Shown in pieces: positions 43,792 through 53,247 of a stretch of DNA of 64,000 bases (its first letter is position 1; the number at the start of each line of letters is the position of its first letter). The DNA is from JAEVLT01 sp964484065 (lineage in GTDB: Bacteria; Bacillota; Bacilli; Bacillales; Cytobacillaceae): positions 33,606-97,605 of the forward strand of contig CAZAEW010000006.1 of the NCBI GenBank assembly GCA_964484065.1. The letters run 5' to 3'. The position numbers and the translations under genes are program-made. Below the pieces are notes generated by a model that saw nothing but the letters and a program-made list of their open reading frames with translations, did no database searches and was not told the DNA's origin.

Positions 43792-44553
43792 TTATTCTCG
43801 TTTCTTCCCAACTGCTCCAAGGTAGAGGACAAATTCTTCTTCCCCGTCTAACACCAGTACCTCGTCGATCAGTTTTTGATCATAAATGCCGATCGCACAT
43901 GCGCCTGCGCCTATTGATTCGCTGGCTATATAAAGATTTTGACATACATGTCCAACATCAATAAGAATTTTTTTATGGGCTGTAATGTCATACTTCCACT
44001 CAGAGCGATAAGGAGTTGTACTCCATGCAAATACAACGGCAGCCTTTCTAGCAAAATTCGGAACAAAAGGCTGGTCAAGTGTAATGGCGTCTATTTTTTG
44101 ATCGATTTCATCTAATTCAAACATAAACAAAAGCTTATGTTCAACGGGAAGATATCTGTAAATTCCTTGCTGAATTCCTTCTACCCGCATTATGAATAAA
44201 TAGGTTTCAAATGAATGTGTTGCACCGCTGCATGGAACCGTTCGAAGGGTGAGACCATTCTTAGTCGTACCAGAAATCCCTTGAGTAGCCCACAATAGGT
44301 AGGATAATTCCTCGAGAGTTATGAACTCATTTGAATAAAATCTGGTGCTTCTTCTCTCCTTCATGCATTCATAAATATTTTGTTTTTTCAACACGTCATC
44401 AGTAACCTCAGGAAGACCAATTATCGTAGATAGTCGGTTATATTCCTTGACAATCGGCGGTTTAGGCAAACCCTTTATCTTATCCGTTTTAATCTGTTTA
44501 AATTCATTAAAGTTACTCTTTAAGAATTTTCTTTGCTGCTCATATCTTCCCAT
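43792..44553 (-). CDS. SagB-family nitroreductase/dehydrogenase, stand-alone
   Basis: A single-domain SagB/ThcOx-type FMN oxidoreductase, 253 residues. Motifs are ERRSTRFYSNEFITLEELSYLLWATQG (split over about 67-93), RTVPCSGATHSFETYLFI (the flavin-site SGG/AxH pattern), GIYRYLPVEHKLLF, and C-terminal ACAIGIYDQKLIDEVL...LYLGAVGKK. Stand-alone members occur outside TOMM loci and their substrates are unknown. No precursor peptide or YcaO gene is adjacent, so a link to the TOMM cluster 36 kb upstream is only speculative. GAGAGG precedes the ATG. Confidence 0.85.
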   Translation of the reverse strand: MGRYEQQRKFLKSNFNEFKQIKTDKIKGLPKPPIVKEYNRLSTIIGLPEVTDDVLKKQNIYECMKERRSTRFYSNEFITLEELSYLLWATQGISGTTKNGLTLRTVPCSGATHSFETYLFIMRVEGIQQGIYRYLPVEHKLLFMFELDEIDQKIDAITLDQPFVPNFARKAAVVFAWSTTPYRSEWKYDITAHKKILIDVGHVCQNLYIASESIGAGACAIGIYDQKLIDEVLVLDGEEEFVLYLGAVGKKRE

Positions 44554-45111
44554 TTCTTGTCGTTCCTCTCATGGTGTATTCATTAAACATCATATATCAT
44601 CCCAATAATACGTCTGTGACCTGCATCATAGTTTCAATTTGTCTGCATGTCTATAAAAAAAGAGGTTTATTAGAGATTTTTATGCCGTTTACGGCGACAA
44701 TACAAATCTCTTACTTCTACAGACTTTATTTTTCATATAAATACTAATATTTACCATATAAATTTTATTTATATGAAAATATAATTTTTTAAAATTTTAT
44801 TTATTTCAAATATTGCCTTATTCTTATTCATAAGCAAATTATTCATTACCTCCTTAAATGAAAGTCAACGCAATTTTCAAACAGCCCGCAAGTCTCTCAA
44901 GGAGTTATTTGGAGTTACAGATTTTTTTAAGTCTACGATTGGTTAGGTCTCCCTACTGATTATTCCAATATTTTAGATGGCACGTCTATCATCATCTATA
45001 TGGAAATGGAAAATGGTTCAAATACAGATCTGTTTTTACATAATACGTGAACAGTATTTGCAATTTGTTGGAGGAAAGAGATTATTTAATCTATAGATGG
45101 AGTTGATGTGT
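44554..45111. other. Intergenic region with a possible decayed coding remnant
   Basis: About 558 bases. The left half is extremely AT-rich and probably carries promoters for both flanking genes. Between about 44870 and 45048, protein-like stretches in two frames (SQRNFQTARKSLKELFGVTDFFK, then YDWLGLPTDYSNILDGTS; the second in another frame) suggest a frameshifted fragment. Neither has a start or site, and I recognise no family. Confidence 0.35.
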
Positions 45112-45915
45112 ATGGTAATGCAGGTACTGCAAAAAACACAAACGATTGTTCGTTATCAAAAGGATAACGGTATCATAAATTACGGAATTGTGGAGAATGA
45201 AGAAATTTTACAATTGTCCAGTGATTTTACTGAAATTGTAAACCATGATTTTAAATATGATGGGGTACGACATAAATATAGCGATGTGAAAATTTTGGAG
45301 CCTGTATCACCCTCAAAAGTGGTTAATTTCGGCTGGACATATGCCGAACATGCAAGGGAGACTGGGGGAGAGGCTAATCGTAAGGAACCACTTCTGTTTT
45401 TAAAGCCGACAACTAGTTTGATTCCAAATGAAGGGGAAATCATTCTTCCTGCCGATGATTTAACCACACAAGTGGAAATGGAAGGAGAAGTAGCCATCGT
45501 TATTGGGAAACGCGGTAAACATATTAAAGCAGAAGAGGCATTGAATTATGTTTTCGGGTATACCATTTTTAATGATGTAACAGCACGAGATCTTACACAT
45601 TCTGACCCTCAGTTTACACGAGGCAAAGGATTTGACACTTTCGGTCCATTGGGACCATGGATTGTAACAGGGATCGATCCAACAAACTTACAAATCGTTA
45701 CCACATTAAATGGCAAAGTGGTTCAGGATGGCAATACGAATCAGATGTCATTTTCCATTCCTTACCTTATCAGTTGGATTTCACAGGTTATGACGTTAGA
45801 ACCGGGAGATGTTTTAGCCACTGGAACACCTGCAGGAAGTTGTCCTATGAAGCCAGGCGACGTTGTTACGGTTGAAGTAGAGAATATTGGCAAACTATGC
45901 AACTATGTGAAGTGA
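45112..45915 (+). CDS. Fumarylacetoacetate hydrolase-family protein
   Basis: FAH-superfamily hydrolase, decarboxylase or isomerase acting on diketo acids in aromatic or keto-acid catabolism. The 267 residues show an N-terminal regulatory segment, then VVNFGWTYAEHARETGG, EMEGEVAIVIGKRGKHI (metal-binding Glu, about 121-137), VFGYTIFNDVTARDL and KGFDTFGPLGPWIV. The C-terminus carries GDVLATGTPAGSCPMKPGDVV, the canonical ending motif. ATG 45112 is 9 bases from GGAG; the in-frame ATGs at 45097 and 45106 are poorly spaced. It stands alone with its own terminator. Substrate not predictable. Confidence 0.88.
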   Translation: MVMQVLQKTQTIVRYQKDNGIINYGIVENEEILQLSSDFTEIVNHDFKYDGVRHKYSDVKILEPVSPSKVVNFGWTYAEHARETGGEANRKEPLLFLKPTTSLIPNEGEIILPADDLTTQVEMEGEVAIVIGKRGKHIKAEEALNYVFGYTIFNDVTARDLTHSDPQFTRGKGFDTFGPLGPWIVTGIDPTNLQIVTTLNGKVVQDGNTNQMSFSIPYLISWISQVMTLEPGDVLATGTPAGSCPMKPGDVVTVEVENIGKLCNYVK

Positions 45916-45938
45916 CAGATGAATTTTAAATTAATGAC

Positions 45939-45970
45939 TAAAATGGCGGGCATGAGACCGCCATTTTCAA
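45939..45970 (+). terminator. Terminator after the FAH-family gene
   Basis: AAAATGGCGG / CCGCCATTTT perfect stem with an eight-base loop. Confidence 0.82.
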
Positions 45971-46018
45971 TCTTTCATATTTGCTATTGATATCACAGAA
46001 GCCTTTACAAAACAGAAG

Positions 46019-46174
46019 CTATTTTTTATTTACTTGACGGCCGCTTTTTTTCTGACTCTGAAATTTTGCATTTCCAATTCGGAATTCATTTCCTAATTCG
46101 ATATCATTTCTCTTATCCTGTTTTTCAATCTGCGCTCTTGTTTGATCTTTATTTTGTCTGCCTTGTCTAGACAT
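46019..46174 (-). CDS. Small basic polar protein, 51 residues
   Basis: Minus-strand frame MSRQGRQNKDQTRAQIEK, then ELGNEFRIGNAKFQSQKK, ending RQVNKK. Highly polar and basic, without Cys or hydrophobic core, reminiscent in composition of small spore proteins though no named family is recognised. The upstream GAGATGAGAAAG is only a fair ribosome site. Confidence 0.5.
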   Translation of the reverse strand: MSRQGRQNKDQTRAQIEKQDKRNDIELGNEFRIGNAKFQSQKKSGRQVNKK

Positions 46175-46394
46175 TCTTTCTCATCTCACTTTCATATATT
46201 ATCATTTTTTAATATGCTCAAAGAATAAAGAGAAAAAACGAATGATTTTTCAAAAAAGGGAAGGTTCGCTATCAAAATTTACGCAAATTGGGACTGTCCC
46301 CAAGATTAGATTAACCAAAACTTTACAGTCTCTTTATCTGGCTATAAAATTCCTCCGTTATTCTAGAGATACATCTAGAAAGGGGGATCGAAAG

Positions 46395-47972
46395 TTGTTA
46401 TCATTTCGAATCTTTGCAGCTTTGATAATTTTCATTGTGATCATTTTCGGAATTCATGAGTTTCCTGCCATTTCTTCCAACCAAACTACACCTCACCAAT
46501 CCACAACCAACAACATTCAAATTCAATTGTTAGGCGTAAATGATTTTCACGGACAATTAAACAAATACCAAAGTGTATCGGGGACTACAGCAGGAGGGGC
46601 AGAATACCTGGCTGCCTACTTAAAAAAATATAAACAAGAAAATCCGAATACACTGCTTGTTCATGCAGGTGACATGGTAGGCGGAAGCCCGCCAATCTCC
46701 TCCCAATTTCAAGATGAACCAACGATCGAGTTTTTAAATCTTCTCCACTTTGATGTCGGAACCCCTGGAAATCATGAGCTAGATCAAGGGGTTGATGAAA
46801 TGAAACGTCTTATTTATGGCGGGTTTAATCCAAGAACAGGATACTTTCAAGGATCCAATACCTCTTATACCTCAGCAAATATCATCGATAAACAAACAAG
46901 TACCCCCATATTCCCGCGCTACGTCATTAAAGAAATTGACGGAATCAAAATTGGATTTATCGGAGTAGTTACTGCAGCCGATACGAACCTTTATGTGACT
47001 CCAGAAAACCGAAAAGAAGTAGAAATTACGGATGAAGTTTCAGCCATTAATCAAACCGTACAGTTATTAAAGAAAAAAGGAATTAAAGCAATTGTAGTAC
47101 TGGCACATGATTCAGCCAGCTCAGATCAGAACGGTTCAAATCCAAGAGGAACGATTGTAGATATGGCGTCCAAAATCGATAATGAAGTTGATGTCATTTT
47201 TGCTGGCCACAGTCATGAGTTTGCTAATACGGTTGTAGCTGGAAAACTGATTGTTCAAGCTTATTCTTATGGGATTGCTTTTTCACAAGTCAATCTTGAA
47301 GTGGATCCCTACACAAAAGATATTGTTAAAAAACAAGCTAAAGTCATTATTACTTCACACGAACAAATAAGACCAGATAAAGAAACACTTTCACTCATAG
47401 ATCATTACAGTGAAAAATTGAGCGGCTATTTTAATCAGGAAATTGGAGCATTGCCCGAAGAGATCTCACGTGATCCGGATGTTAACGGGGAATCCCCTAT
47501 GGCAAAAATTATTGCTGAAGCTGAACAGGAAGCCATGGGAGCAGAGATGGCTTTTGTTCATCAAGGGGAAATGAGGTACAATTTAAAGAAAGGAAAGATC
47601 AAAATAGAAGATGTTTATACGGATTTGCCTTTTGGCCACCGTGTTGTTAAGTTAATTTTAACAGGAGCGCAAATCAAGGAAGCATTAGAACAGCAATGGA
47701 GAAAAGACCAGGAAGATGACAGGCTGCAAACGGTTGGATTTACGTATCGTTGGGACCCAAATGCACCTATTGGAAAACGGATTGTTTCAATGAAAGACAT
47801 GAAGGGCCAAGACCTTCAGCCTAACAAGGAATACGAGGTGGCAGTTAGCGATTATTTAGCATCAGGCGGGGATGAATTTACCGCTTTCGAACAAGGAAAA
47901 ATGATCGAGGCAGGCTCGCCAGTTGCCGAAACTCTGATCAACTATATAGAAAAGAAATATCCATTAAAATGA
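46395..47972 (+). CDS. Bifunctional metallophosphatase/5'-nucleotidase, membrane-anchored
   Basis: Calcineurin-like two-domain nucleotidase of about 525 residues, exported. The N-terminus is one hydrophobic segment (RIFAALIIFIVIIFGIHEF) that acts as signal or anchor. Metallophosphatase motifs are GVNDFHGQL (about 51-59), HAGDMVGGSPP, TPGNHELDQG (about 125-134), LAHDSAS and FAGHSHEF. The C-terminal 5'-nucleotidase domain (about 350-520) has NGESPMAKIIAEAEQ, VYTDLPFGHRVVKLILTG and VAVSDYLASGGDEFTAF. It would salvage phosphate or nucleosides from extracellular nucleotides. TTG 46395 is chosen since AAGGGGGA lies 8 bases before it; the longer frame from 46242 has no site. Confidence 0.88.
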   Translation: MLSFRIFAALIIFIVIIFGIHEFPAISSNQTTPHQSTTNNIQIQLLGVNDFHGQLNKYQSVSGTTAGGAEYLAAYLKKYKQENPNTLLVHAGDMVGGSPPISSQFQDEPTIEFLNLLHFDVGTPGNHELDQGVDEMKRLIYGGFNPRTGYFQGSNTSYTSANIIDKQTSTPIFPRYVIKEIDGIKIGFIGVVTAADTNLYVTPENRKEVEITDEVSAINQTVQLLKKKGIKAIVVLAHDSASSDQNGSNPRGTIVDMASKIDNEVDVIFAGHSHEFANTVVAGKLIVQAYSYGIAFSQVNLEVDPYTKDIVKKQAKVIITSHEQIRPDKETLSLIDHYSEKLSGYFNQEIGALPEEISRDPDVNGESPMAKIIAEAEQEAMGAEMAFVHQGEMRYNLKKGKIKIEDVYTDLPFGHRVVKLILTGAQIKEALEQQWRKDQEDDRLQTVGFTYRWDPNAPIGKRIVSMKDMKGQDLQPNKEYEVAVSDYLASGGDEFTAFEQGKMIEAGSPVAETLINYIEKKYPLK

Positions 47973-47994
47973 ATTCAATACAAATTGTTTAAAT

Positions 47995-48025
47995 TAGGCC
48001 GTTTTCTAAACGGCCTGACTTCTTT
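47995..48025 (+). terminator. Terminator after the nucleotidase gene
   Basis: AGGCCGTTT-TCT-AAACGGCCT stem followed by GACTTCTTT. Confidence 0.75.
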
Positions 48026-48131
48026 CCAATGAAAAAATGGATTCATTTCTTGTAAGCTGCATACATAAAATTTAATTTGTAACTTTGGTTAAAAAGGACG
48101 AATGTCCCCATTATTACAATGAAGGAGAGGC

Positions 48132-49076
48132 ATGAAAATGGTTGAATTGACTCGACTGGGCAGAACGGATTTGATGGTCAATCCGATTGGTTTAGGAACG
48201 AATGCGGTTGGGGGGCATAATCTTTTTCTCAACTTGAATGAGGATGCTGGCAGGGAATTGGTCCGGTCCGGTCTGGATAACGGGATAAATTTTATTGATA
48301 CGGCTTTTATGTATGGTCCAAAACGATCAGAAGAAATCATTGGGGAAGTCGTGAAGGAAAGGGGGAGCCGCGCGGAGATTGTCATTGCTACTAAAGCAGC
48401 CCATAAACTTGTTGGAAATGAGGTTGCCGTTGACAACTCGCCGGCTTTTTTACAGAAATCAGTTGACGAAGCCTTACAGCGTCTGCAAACGGATTATATC
48501 GATTTGTTTTACATACATTTCCCGGATTTGATTACACCAAAAGATGAAGCGGTTGGAGTATTGAAACGTCTAAAAGATGATGGCAAGATCCGTGCGATCG
48601 GTGTTTCTAATTTTTCGATGAAACAGTTAAAGGAAGCTAATAAAGATGGTTACGTCGACGTATATCAAGGGGAGTATAACTTATTAAACCGAAGTGCCGA
48701 GAAGGAATTGTTCCCATATATGATGGATAATGATATTTCATTTGTTCCATATTTCCCGCTTGCCTCTGGATTATTAACCGGAAAATACGATCGTAATACG
48801 GACTTGTCGGAAAAGAGGGGGAAGTTTTTTCAAAAAGAAATTTTTGATGAGACGATTGAAAAAATCGAACTAGTTCGCAGTATAGCTAATGCTAAAAATG
48901 CCGAAGTGGCTCACGTGGTACTTGCATGGTATTTAGCAAGGCCTGAAATTGACGTGGTCATCCCGGGAGCAAAAAGGGCAGAACAAGTGCTGCATAATTT
49001 AAAAACACTGCAAGTTCGTTTGTCGGAAGAAGAAATAAATCAGATTGACCGTATTTTTAGTAATGCGACAGTCTGA
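48132..49076 (+). CDS. Aldo/keto reductase
   Basis: NADPH-dependent oxidoreductase of the (beta/alpha)8 AKR superfamily, 314 residues, close in style to B. subtilis IolS/YhdN. Catalytic residues lie in INFIDTAFMYGPKRSEEI (Asp and Tyr, about 48-65), IVIATKAAHK (Lys) and DLFYIHFPD (His, about 128-136). The cofactor end has LAWYLARPEIDVVIPGAKRAEQV. The ATG at 48132 or 48138 may be the start; AAGGAG is 4 or 10 bases away. Physiological substrate unknown. Followed by a strong terminator. Confidence 0.9.
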   Translation: MKMVELTRLGRTDLMVNPIGLGTNAVGGHNLFLNLNEDAGRELVRSGLDNGINFIDTAFMYGPKRSEEIIGEVVKERGSRAEIVIATKAAHKLVGNEVAVDNSPAFLQKSVDEALQRLQTDYIDLFYIHFPDLITPKDEAVGVLKRLKDDGKIRAIGVSNFSMKQLKEANKDGYVDVYQGEYNLLNRSAEKELFPYMMDNDISFVPYFPLASGLLTGKYDRNTDLSEKRGKFFQKEIFDETIEKIELVRSIANAKNAEVAHVVLAWYLARPEIDVVIPGAKRAEQVLHNLKTLQVRLSEEEINQIDRIFSNATV

Positions 49077-49096
49077 TTTAACAACAATATGAGTTG

Positions 49097-49132
49097 AAAA
49101 ATGCAGCGTATTTCATTTACGCTGCATTTTTG
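49097..49132 (+). terminator. Terminator after the aldo/keto reductase gene
   Basis: AAAATGCAGCGTA / TACGCTGCATTTT stem followed by TTG. Confidence 0.85.
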
Positions 49133-49256
49133 ATTGAATTGAAAGTATTTGTTTGTGGCTTCCGAGATTTTTCACTTATAGCTAAGCCTAGTGATTAAAA
49201 GGTAGTCCCCGCTAATGAGGGGTTAAACTCTTGTGCTTTGACAAATGGGTGCTCTT

Positions 49257-50924
49257 TTATGAACCAGCAACAAACATTTTGTTCACGGCACTAAATAAAG
49301 CTTTTATCGAACTGGTCATAATATCTGTATCCATACCGCAGCCCCAATACAATGTTCCATCAGCGGCTGTGATACCGATGAAAGAGATGGCCTGTGATTT
49401 TGACCCGATTTCAAGAGCATGCTCATTATAAACCAAATTAGAATACGAAATACCTAATTTGGTTTGCAGACCGTTGCTGATTGCATCTAATCTGCCGTTA
49501 CCCTCTCCCAAAAATTCCTGAACATTTCCATTTTCCCGTATGGTGACAACCGTTTGAAAATCTTCCTGCTGCGTGTATTTATAGTCGATATATTCAATTG
49601 GAGTTTTTATATTTACATATTCCCTTATGAAAATGTCATAGATTTCCTCCGGAGAAAGTTCCTTTTGCAGTTGGTCCGATACATTTTTGACGCAGTACCC
49701 AAAGCTTTCACGCATTCCCTGAGGAAGATCAAGCCCATATCTTTGCTGAAGAATATAACCGATTCCGCCTTTCCCGGATTGACTATTGATCCGAATGATA
49801 TCTCCTTCATATTTTCGTCCGATATCTTTCGGGTCAATTAACAGATAAGGTACCGTCCAATATTTACAATCTTTTTCTTCACGCCACTTCATTCCTTTGG
49901 CAATGGCATCCTGGTGTGATCCAGAAAAAGCAGTAAAGACGAGCTCACCGGCGTATGGGTGTCTCTCAGGGACCCTCATTTTGGTCAATTTTTCGTAAAT
50001 AGAAAGGATTTCCGGGATATGTTCAAAGTCAAGATTAGGGTCCACCCCGTGTGAAAACATGTTAAGACTCACGGTAACAATGTCCAGATTGCCCGTTCTT
50101 TCTCCATTTCCAAACAGAGTTCCTTCGACCCTTTGTGCTCCGGCAAGCATGGCTAATTCTGCGTCAGCAACCCCAGTTCCTCTGTCATTGTGCGGGTGTA
50201 TAGACAAGATCACATTGTCCCGGAAACTCAGATTATCACTCATATATTCAATTTGACTTGCGTAAACGTGTGGCATAGATAGGGAAACGGTGGCTGGAAG
50301 GTTGATAATTACCTTGTTGTCGGCCGTTGGCTGCCATACATCGATTACCCGATTACATATTTCAAGAGCAAAATCGATTTCTGTTCCGGTAAAGCTTTCC
50401 GGTGAGTATTCAAACTGGAAGTTTCCTTCGGTTTCATCAGCGTGCTTCTTCAAGAGCTTCGCTCCTGTTACGGCAATATCGATAATCTCGTCTTTTGACT
50501 TTTTGAAAACCTGCTCTCTTTGAGCAACTGAAGTGGAATTGTACAAATGCACTACCGCCTTGTTTACACCTCGGAGTGATTCGAATGTTTTTCGAATAAT
50601 ATGCTCTCTTGATTGAGTCAGGACTTGAATGGTCACATCTTTAGGGATTAAGTTGTTTTCGATTAAGGTACGTAAAAAAGCATATTCCGTTTCTGAGGCA
50701 GCTGGAAAGCCCACTTCTATTTCTTTAAAACCGATTTTTACCAGCAATTGAAAGTATTCAAGTTTTTCTTCTAAATTCATCGGGACGACCAAAGCCTGAT
50801 TTCCATCCCGAAGGTCTACGCTGCACCATGCGGGTGCTTCGGTAATATACTCTTTCTCTGTCCATTTTAAGCTCTTAACCGAAGGCATAAAGTAACTTCT
50901 GGAATACTTTTCGTAATTTTTCAT
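49257..50924 (-). CDS. leuA: 2-Isopropylmalate synthase, long (type 2) form
   Basis: Condenses acetyl-CoA and 2-ketoisovalerate, the committed step of leucine synthesis. The 555 residues match the actinobacterial-type LeuA rather than the 515-residue B. subtilis LeuA. Motifs are SVDLRDGNQALVVPM (catalytic Arg and metal Asp), GFKEIEVGFPAAS, the metal site SIHPHNDRGTGVADAELAM and VEGTLFGNGERTGN. A C-terminal regulatory LeuA-dimer domain follows (about 425-555). ATG 50924 is 9 bases from AAGGTGG; the upstream TTG at 50933 is too close. A leucine T-box leader lies directly upstream, and no other leu or ilv gene follows on this strand. Confidence 0.92.
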   Translation of the reverse strand: MKNYEKYSRSYFMPSVKSLKWTEKEYITEAPAWCSVDLRDGNQALVVPMNLEEKLEYFQLLVKIGFKEIEVGFPAASETEYAFLRTLIENNLIPKDVTIQVLTQSREHIIRKTFESLRGVNKAVVHLYNSTSVAQREQVFKKSKDEIIDIAVTGAKLLKKHADETEGNFQFEYSPESFTGTEIDFALEICNRVIDVWQPTADNKVIINLPATVSLSMPHVYASQIEYMSDNLSFRDNVILSIHPHNDRGTGVADAELAMLAGAQRVEGTLFGNGERTGNLDIVTVSLNMFSHGVDPNLDFEHIPEILSIYEKLTKMRVPERHPYAGELVFTAFSGSHQDAIAKGMKWREEKDCKYWTVPYLLIDPKDIGRKYEGDIIRINSQSGKGGIGYILQQRYGLDLPQGMRESFGYCVKNVSDQLQKELSPEEIYDIFIREYVNIKTPIEYIDYKYTQQEDFQTVVTIRENGNVQEFLGEGNGRLDAISNGLQTKLGISYSNLVYNEHALEIGSKSQAISFIGITAADGTLYWGCGMDTDIMTSSIKALFSAVNKMFVAGS

Positions 50925-50964
50925 TTTAAACAACCACCTTTTCGATTAAATATGTCTGTAATAA

Positions 50965-51240
50965 AAAAAGTCTTTCATCTCTAATTTTATAGAGACGAAA
51001 GACTTTTGAAATCTTACGCGGTACCACTCTCATTCATACCCAAAAAAGGTATGCACTCATACAGATACGGGTTCTAAAAACCTTATATCCTCCTCCTGTA
51101 ACGGTTAGGCTCCGGCTCCACTTACTTTTGTTTCAGTGAGCTACTCCAAGGCGAGTTCGGATTTTACTCACGGCTGTTTCACACCATCCAACAGCTCTCT
51201 GAACGTTCCTAAAATCTTACTATTCCTTATCATCATATTT
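50965..51240 (-). ncRNA. T-box leader, probably leucine-specific (CUC), with terminator
   Basis: On the minus strand the leader contains the stem I tip CAGAGAGCTG, a specifier-loop region CCGAACTCGCCTTGGAGTAG whose CTC is a leucine codon, and the T-box signature GAGTGGTACCGCG (about 51016-51028). A terminator AAAGTCTTTC / GAAAGACTTT with a long T-run follows at 50963-51010. Uncharged tRNA-Leu would stabilise the antiterminator and let leuA be transcribed. The specifier assignment rests on position in the loop and agrees with the gene. Confidence 0.92.
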
Positions 51241-51474
51241 TTTTAATATTATAAACACACTAACTCTTTAGAAAATAATTGTCAAGATTATTTTATTGGA
51301 GAAGCGAATAGATGAGCTTAAATAATACAGATGAACGGCAAAATCTGTTTAGAGAATTTAAGTATGGTTGATAGAAAAAAACCAGCCGGAGCCACATCAC
51401 ATTGTCATACATAATCTAAAGGGAAGACAGAATTCAATTTGCAGGTAAGAAAGTATCCCAAACTACGGGGATGC

Positions 51475-53061
51475 CTACATCACAACTTCAATTAGAACAA
51501 TTTCATCCAAAGCATGGAGATTTTCATTAAGGATGCTTTCAAATTCAGCCAGAGTGGCGACACGGTTCCCCTTGATTCCGAAACTATCCGCTAACATGAC
51601 AAAATCAGGGTTTCCAAAAGTAACTCCAAAATCCTTTCCAAATTTTTTTTCCATTTGCTGGACCTCAAGTTTTAACATTCGATCATTCAAAACAATGATG
51701 ATGAACGACAATCCAAGGCGTTTGGCTGTTTCGATTTCCGAAAAATTCATCAATGCACCCCCATCGCCAGTAAGGCAAATAACAGGGGCATCCGGAGAAG
51801 CAAGTTTTGCCCCAATACAACCAGGAATCGCTATTCCCATGGAAGCAAACCCATTGGAAATAATTAATCGATTTGGCTGTTTGGGCTGAAACGTGCGGGC
51901 GATTGATACTTTATGGGAACCGACATCTGATATCACTAGTGTGGTTTTCGGGACAAATTTTTCAATGCAATGAAGGATATTTTCAATGGAAATGGACAAT
52001 TCGCCGGAATTGGAATTCTGATTAATGTGATAAGATGTTTTTATTTTTTCCCGAAGGCTTCCTGACGGTACCCATGACTTTTTTGATATTTCGATTTGGT
52101 TTAGCATTTGCAGGGACTTCTTGATACTGCCGACAAGTTCAGCCTCAACAGGGTAATGTTCGTTTACTTCGGCTGGCAGTGTATCAATATGCAGCACCGG
52201 CCTTTTTTTGGTGTTCCACCTTTTGGGCAGTCTTTCCACAAAGTCGAAGCCGATCACGATTAACAAATCAGCTTCCTCTATCCCAGCCAATACTTCATCA
52301 TTTTCATTAAACCCAAAAGTAAAATAATTCAGGGGGTGCTCATTTGTAAGAATGCCTTTTGCCATAAAACTGTGGACAACAGGGGATTGCAGGTTATCGA
52401 TATATGTCTGCAGCTCTTGGACGGCATCTTGCCTATTAATACCGTTGCCAACGATTACAAAAGGTTTCCGATGTTTGTGAATTAGGGAAGCTGCCTCCTG
52501 TATTTCCTTAGAAGAGGGAACCATTTCCGGGACCCCCTTTACTGGCAAAGGCTGATTAGGAATCATTTGCCCGACAAAGTTCTCAGGCAGTACGATTGCA
52601 ACAGACCCCGGCTTTTCGGTTATTGCCGTTCTGAATGCTTTTCGAATCACCGTTGGTACTGTTTCTGATACGTTAATTTGTGTGCTCCACTTTGTGATCG
52701 GTTCAAATAGTTTCACAATGTCGATATATTGATGGGATTCTGGATGGTGCCGTTCAACCACGGCTTGTCCGATGATTGCCACCACTGGGGAATGATCGAG
52801 CTGGGCACTGGCAACACCTGTCACAAGGTTTGTGGCCCCGGGCCCAAGCGTCGCTAAACATACACCTGCTTTTCCGGATAATCTTCCATACACATCCGCC
52901 ATAAAGGCAGCTCCCTGTTCGTGCCGGACGTTTACAAATGTTATTTGCTTTGATTTTGCAAGCGAATCAGCCAAATCAACTGTCTCAGAGCCAACAATAC
53001 CAAAAGCATATTCTACTCCTTCATTTTCTAAACAATGTACAAGTACGTCGGATACTTTCAT
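51475..53061 (-). CDS. Acetolactate synthase-like ThDP enzyme
   Basis: Thiamine-diphosphate enzyme of the acetolactate synthase large-subunit group, about 528 residues. The N-terminal PYR domain has VNVRHEQGAAFMADVYGRLSG with the catalytic Glu, then CLATLGPGATNLVTGVASAQLDHSPVVAI split across about 70-100. The PP domain has NGFASMGIAIPGCIGAKLA and the ThDP/Mg motif CLTGDGGALMNFSEIETAKRL (split over about 440-460). Sequence style resembles AlsS-like and other non-biosynthetic members. No small subunit is nearby. AAGGAGG precedes ATG 53061. It is divergent from the sigma-54 activator and upstream of the T-box/leuA unit on the same strand; substrate is uncertain. Confidence 0.83.
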   Translation of the reverse strand: MKVSDVLVHCLENEGVEYAFGIVGSETVDLADSLAKSKQITFVNVRHEQGAAFMADVYGRLSGKAGVCLATLGPGATNLVTGVASAQLDHSPVVAIIGQAVVERHHPESHQYIDIVKLFEPITKWSTQINVSETVPTVIRKAFRTAITEKPGSVAIVLPENFVGQMIPNQPLPVKGVPEMVPSSKEIQEAASLIHKHRKPFVIVGNGINRQDAVQELQTYIDNLQSPVVHSFMAKGILTNEHPLNYFTFGFNENDEVLAGIEEADLLIVIGFDFVERLPKRWNTKKRPVLHIDTLPAEVNEHYPVEAELVGSIKKSLQMLNQIEISKKSWVPSGSLREKIKTSYHINQNSNSGELSISIENILHCIEKFVPKTTLVISDVGSHKVSIARTFQPKQPNRLIISNGFASMGIAIPGCIGAKLASPDAPVICLTGDGGALMNFSEIETAKRLGLSFIIIVLNDRMLKLEVQQMEKKFGKDFGVTFGNPDFVMLADSFGIKGNRVATLAEFESILNENLHALDEIVLIEVVM

Positions 53062-53148
53062 ATGACCCTCCTTAAAAATCAATGAGTAATTATTTTATTT
53101 TTTAGTTTGAACCATCTGATCGTTAAACATGAAGAAACGGGTCTATTC

Positions 53149-53162
53149 ACTGTGAAAACAGT
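53149..53162. promoter_or_regulatory. Perfect palindrome in the divergent ALS/sigma-54-activator region
   Basis: ACTGTGAAAACAGT carries 5-base arms ACTGT/ACAGT, between the acetolactate synthase-like gene and the activator. A possible operator; it does not resemble the palindromes near the sigma-54 promoter at 55253. Confidence 0.35.
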
Positions 53163-53247
53163 TCCAATAATCACCTTTAGAATGGACCGATGCTCTTGAA
53201 AAAAACAAATAATCAAAATATTATGTATTTATGGGGTGAGGGTGGAA

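Noticed and set aside
53083..53247. Sigma-54 promoter for the acetolactate synthase-like gene
   Set aside because: Only TTGGAAC-like sequence is present; no GG/GC pair at the required -24/-12 spacing was found.
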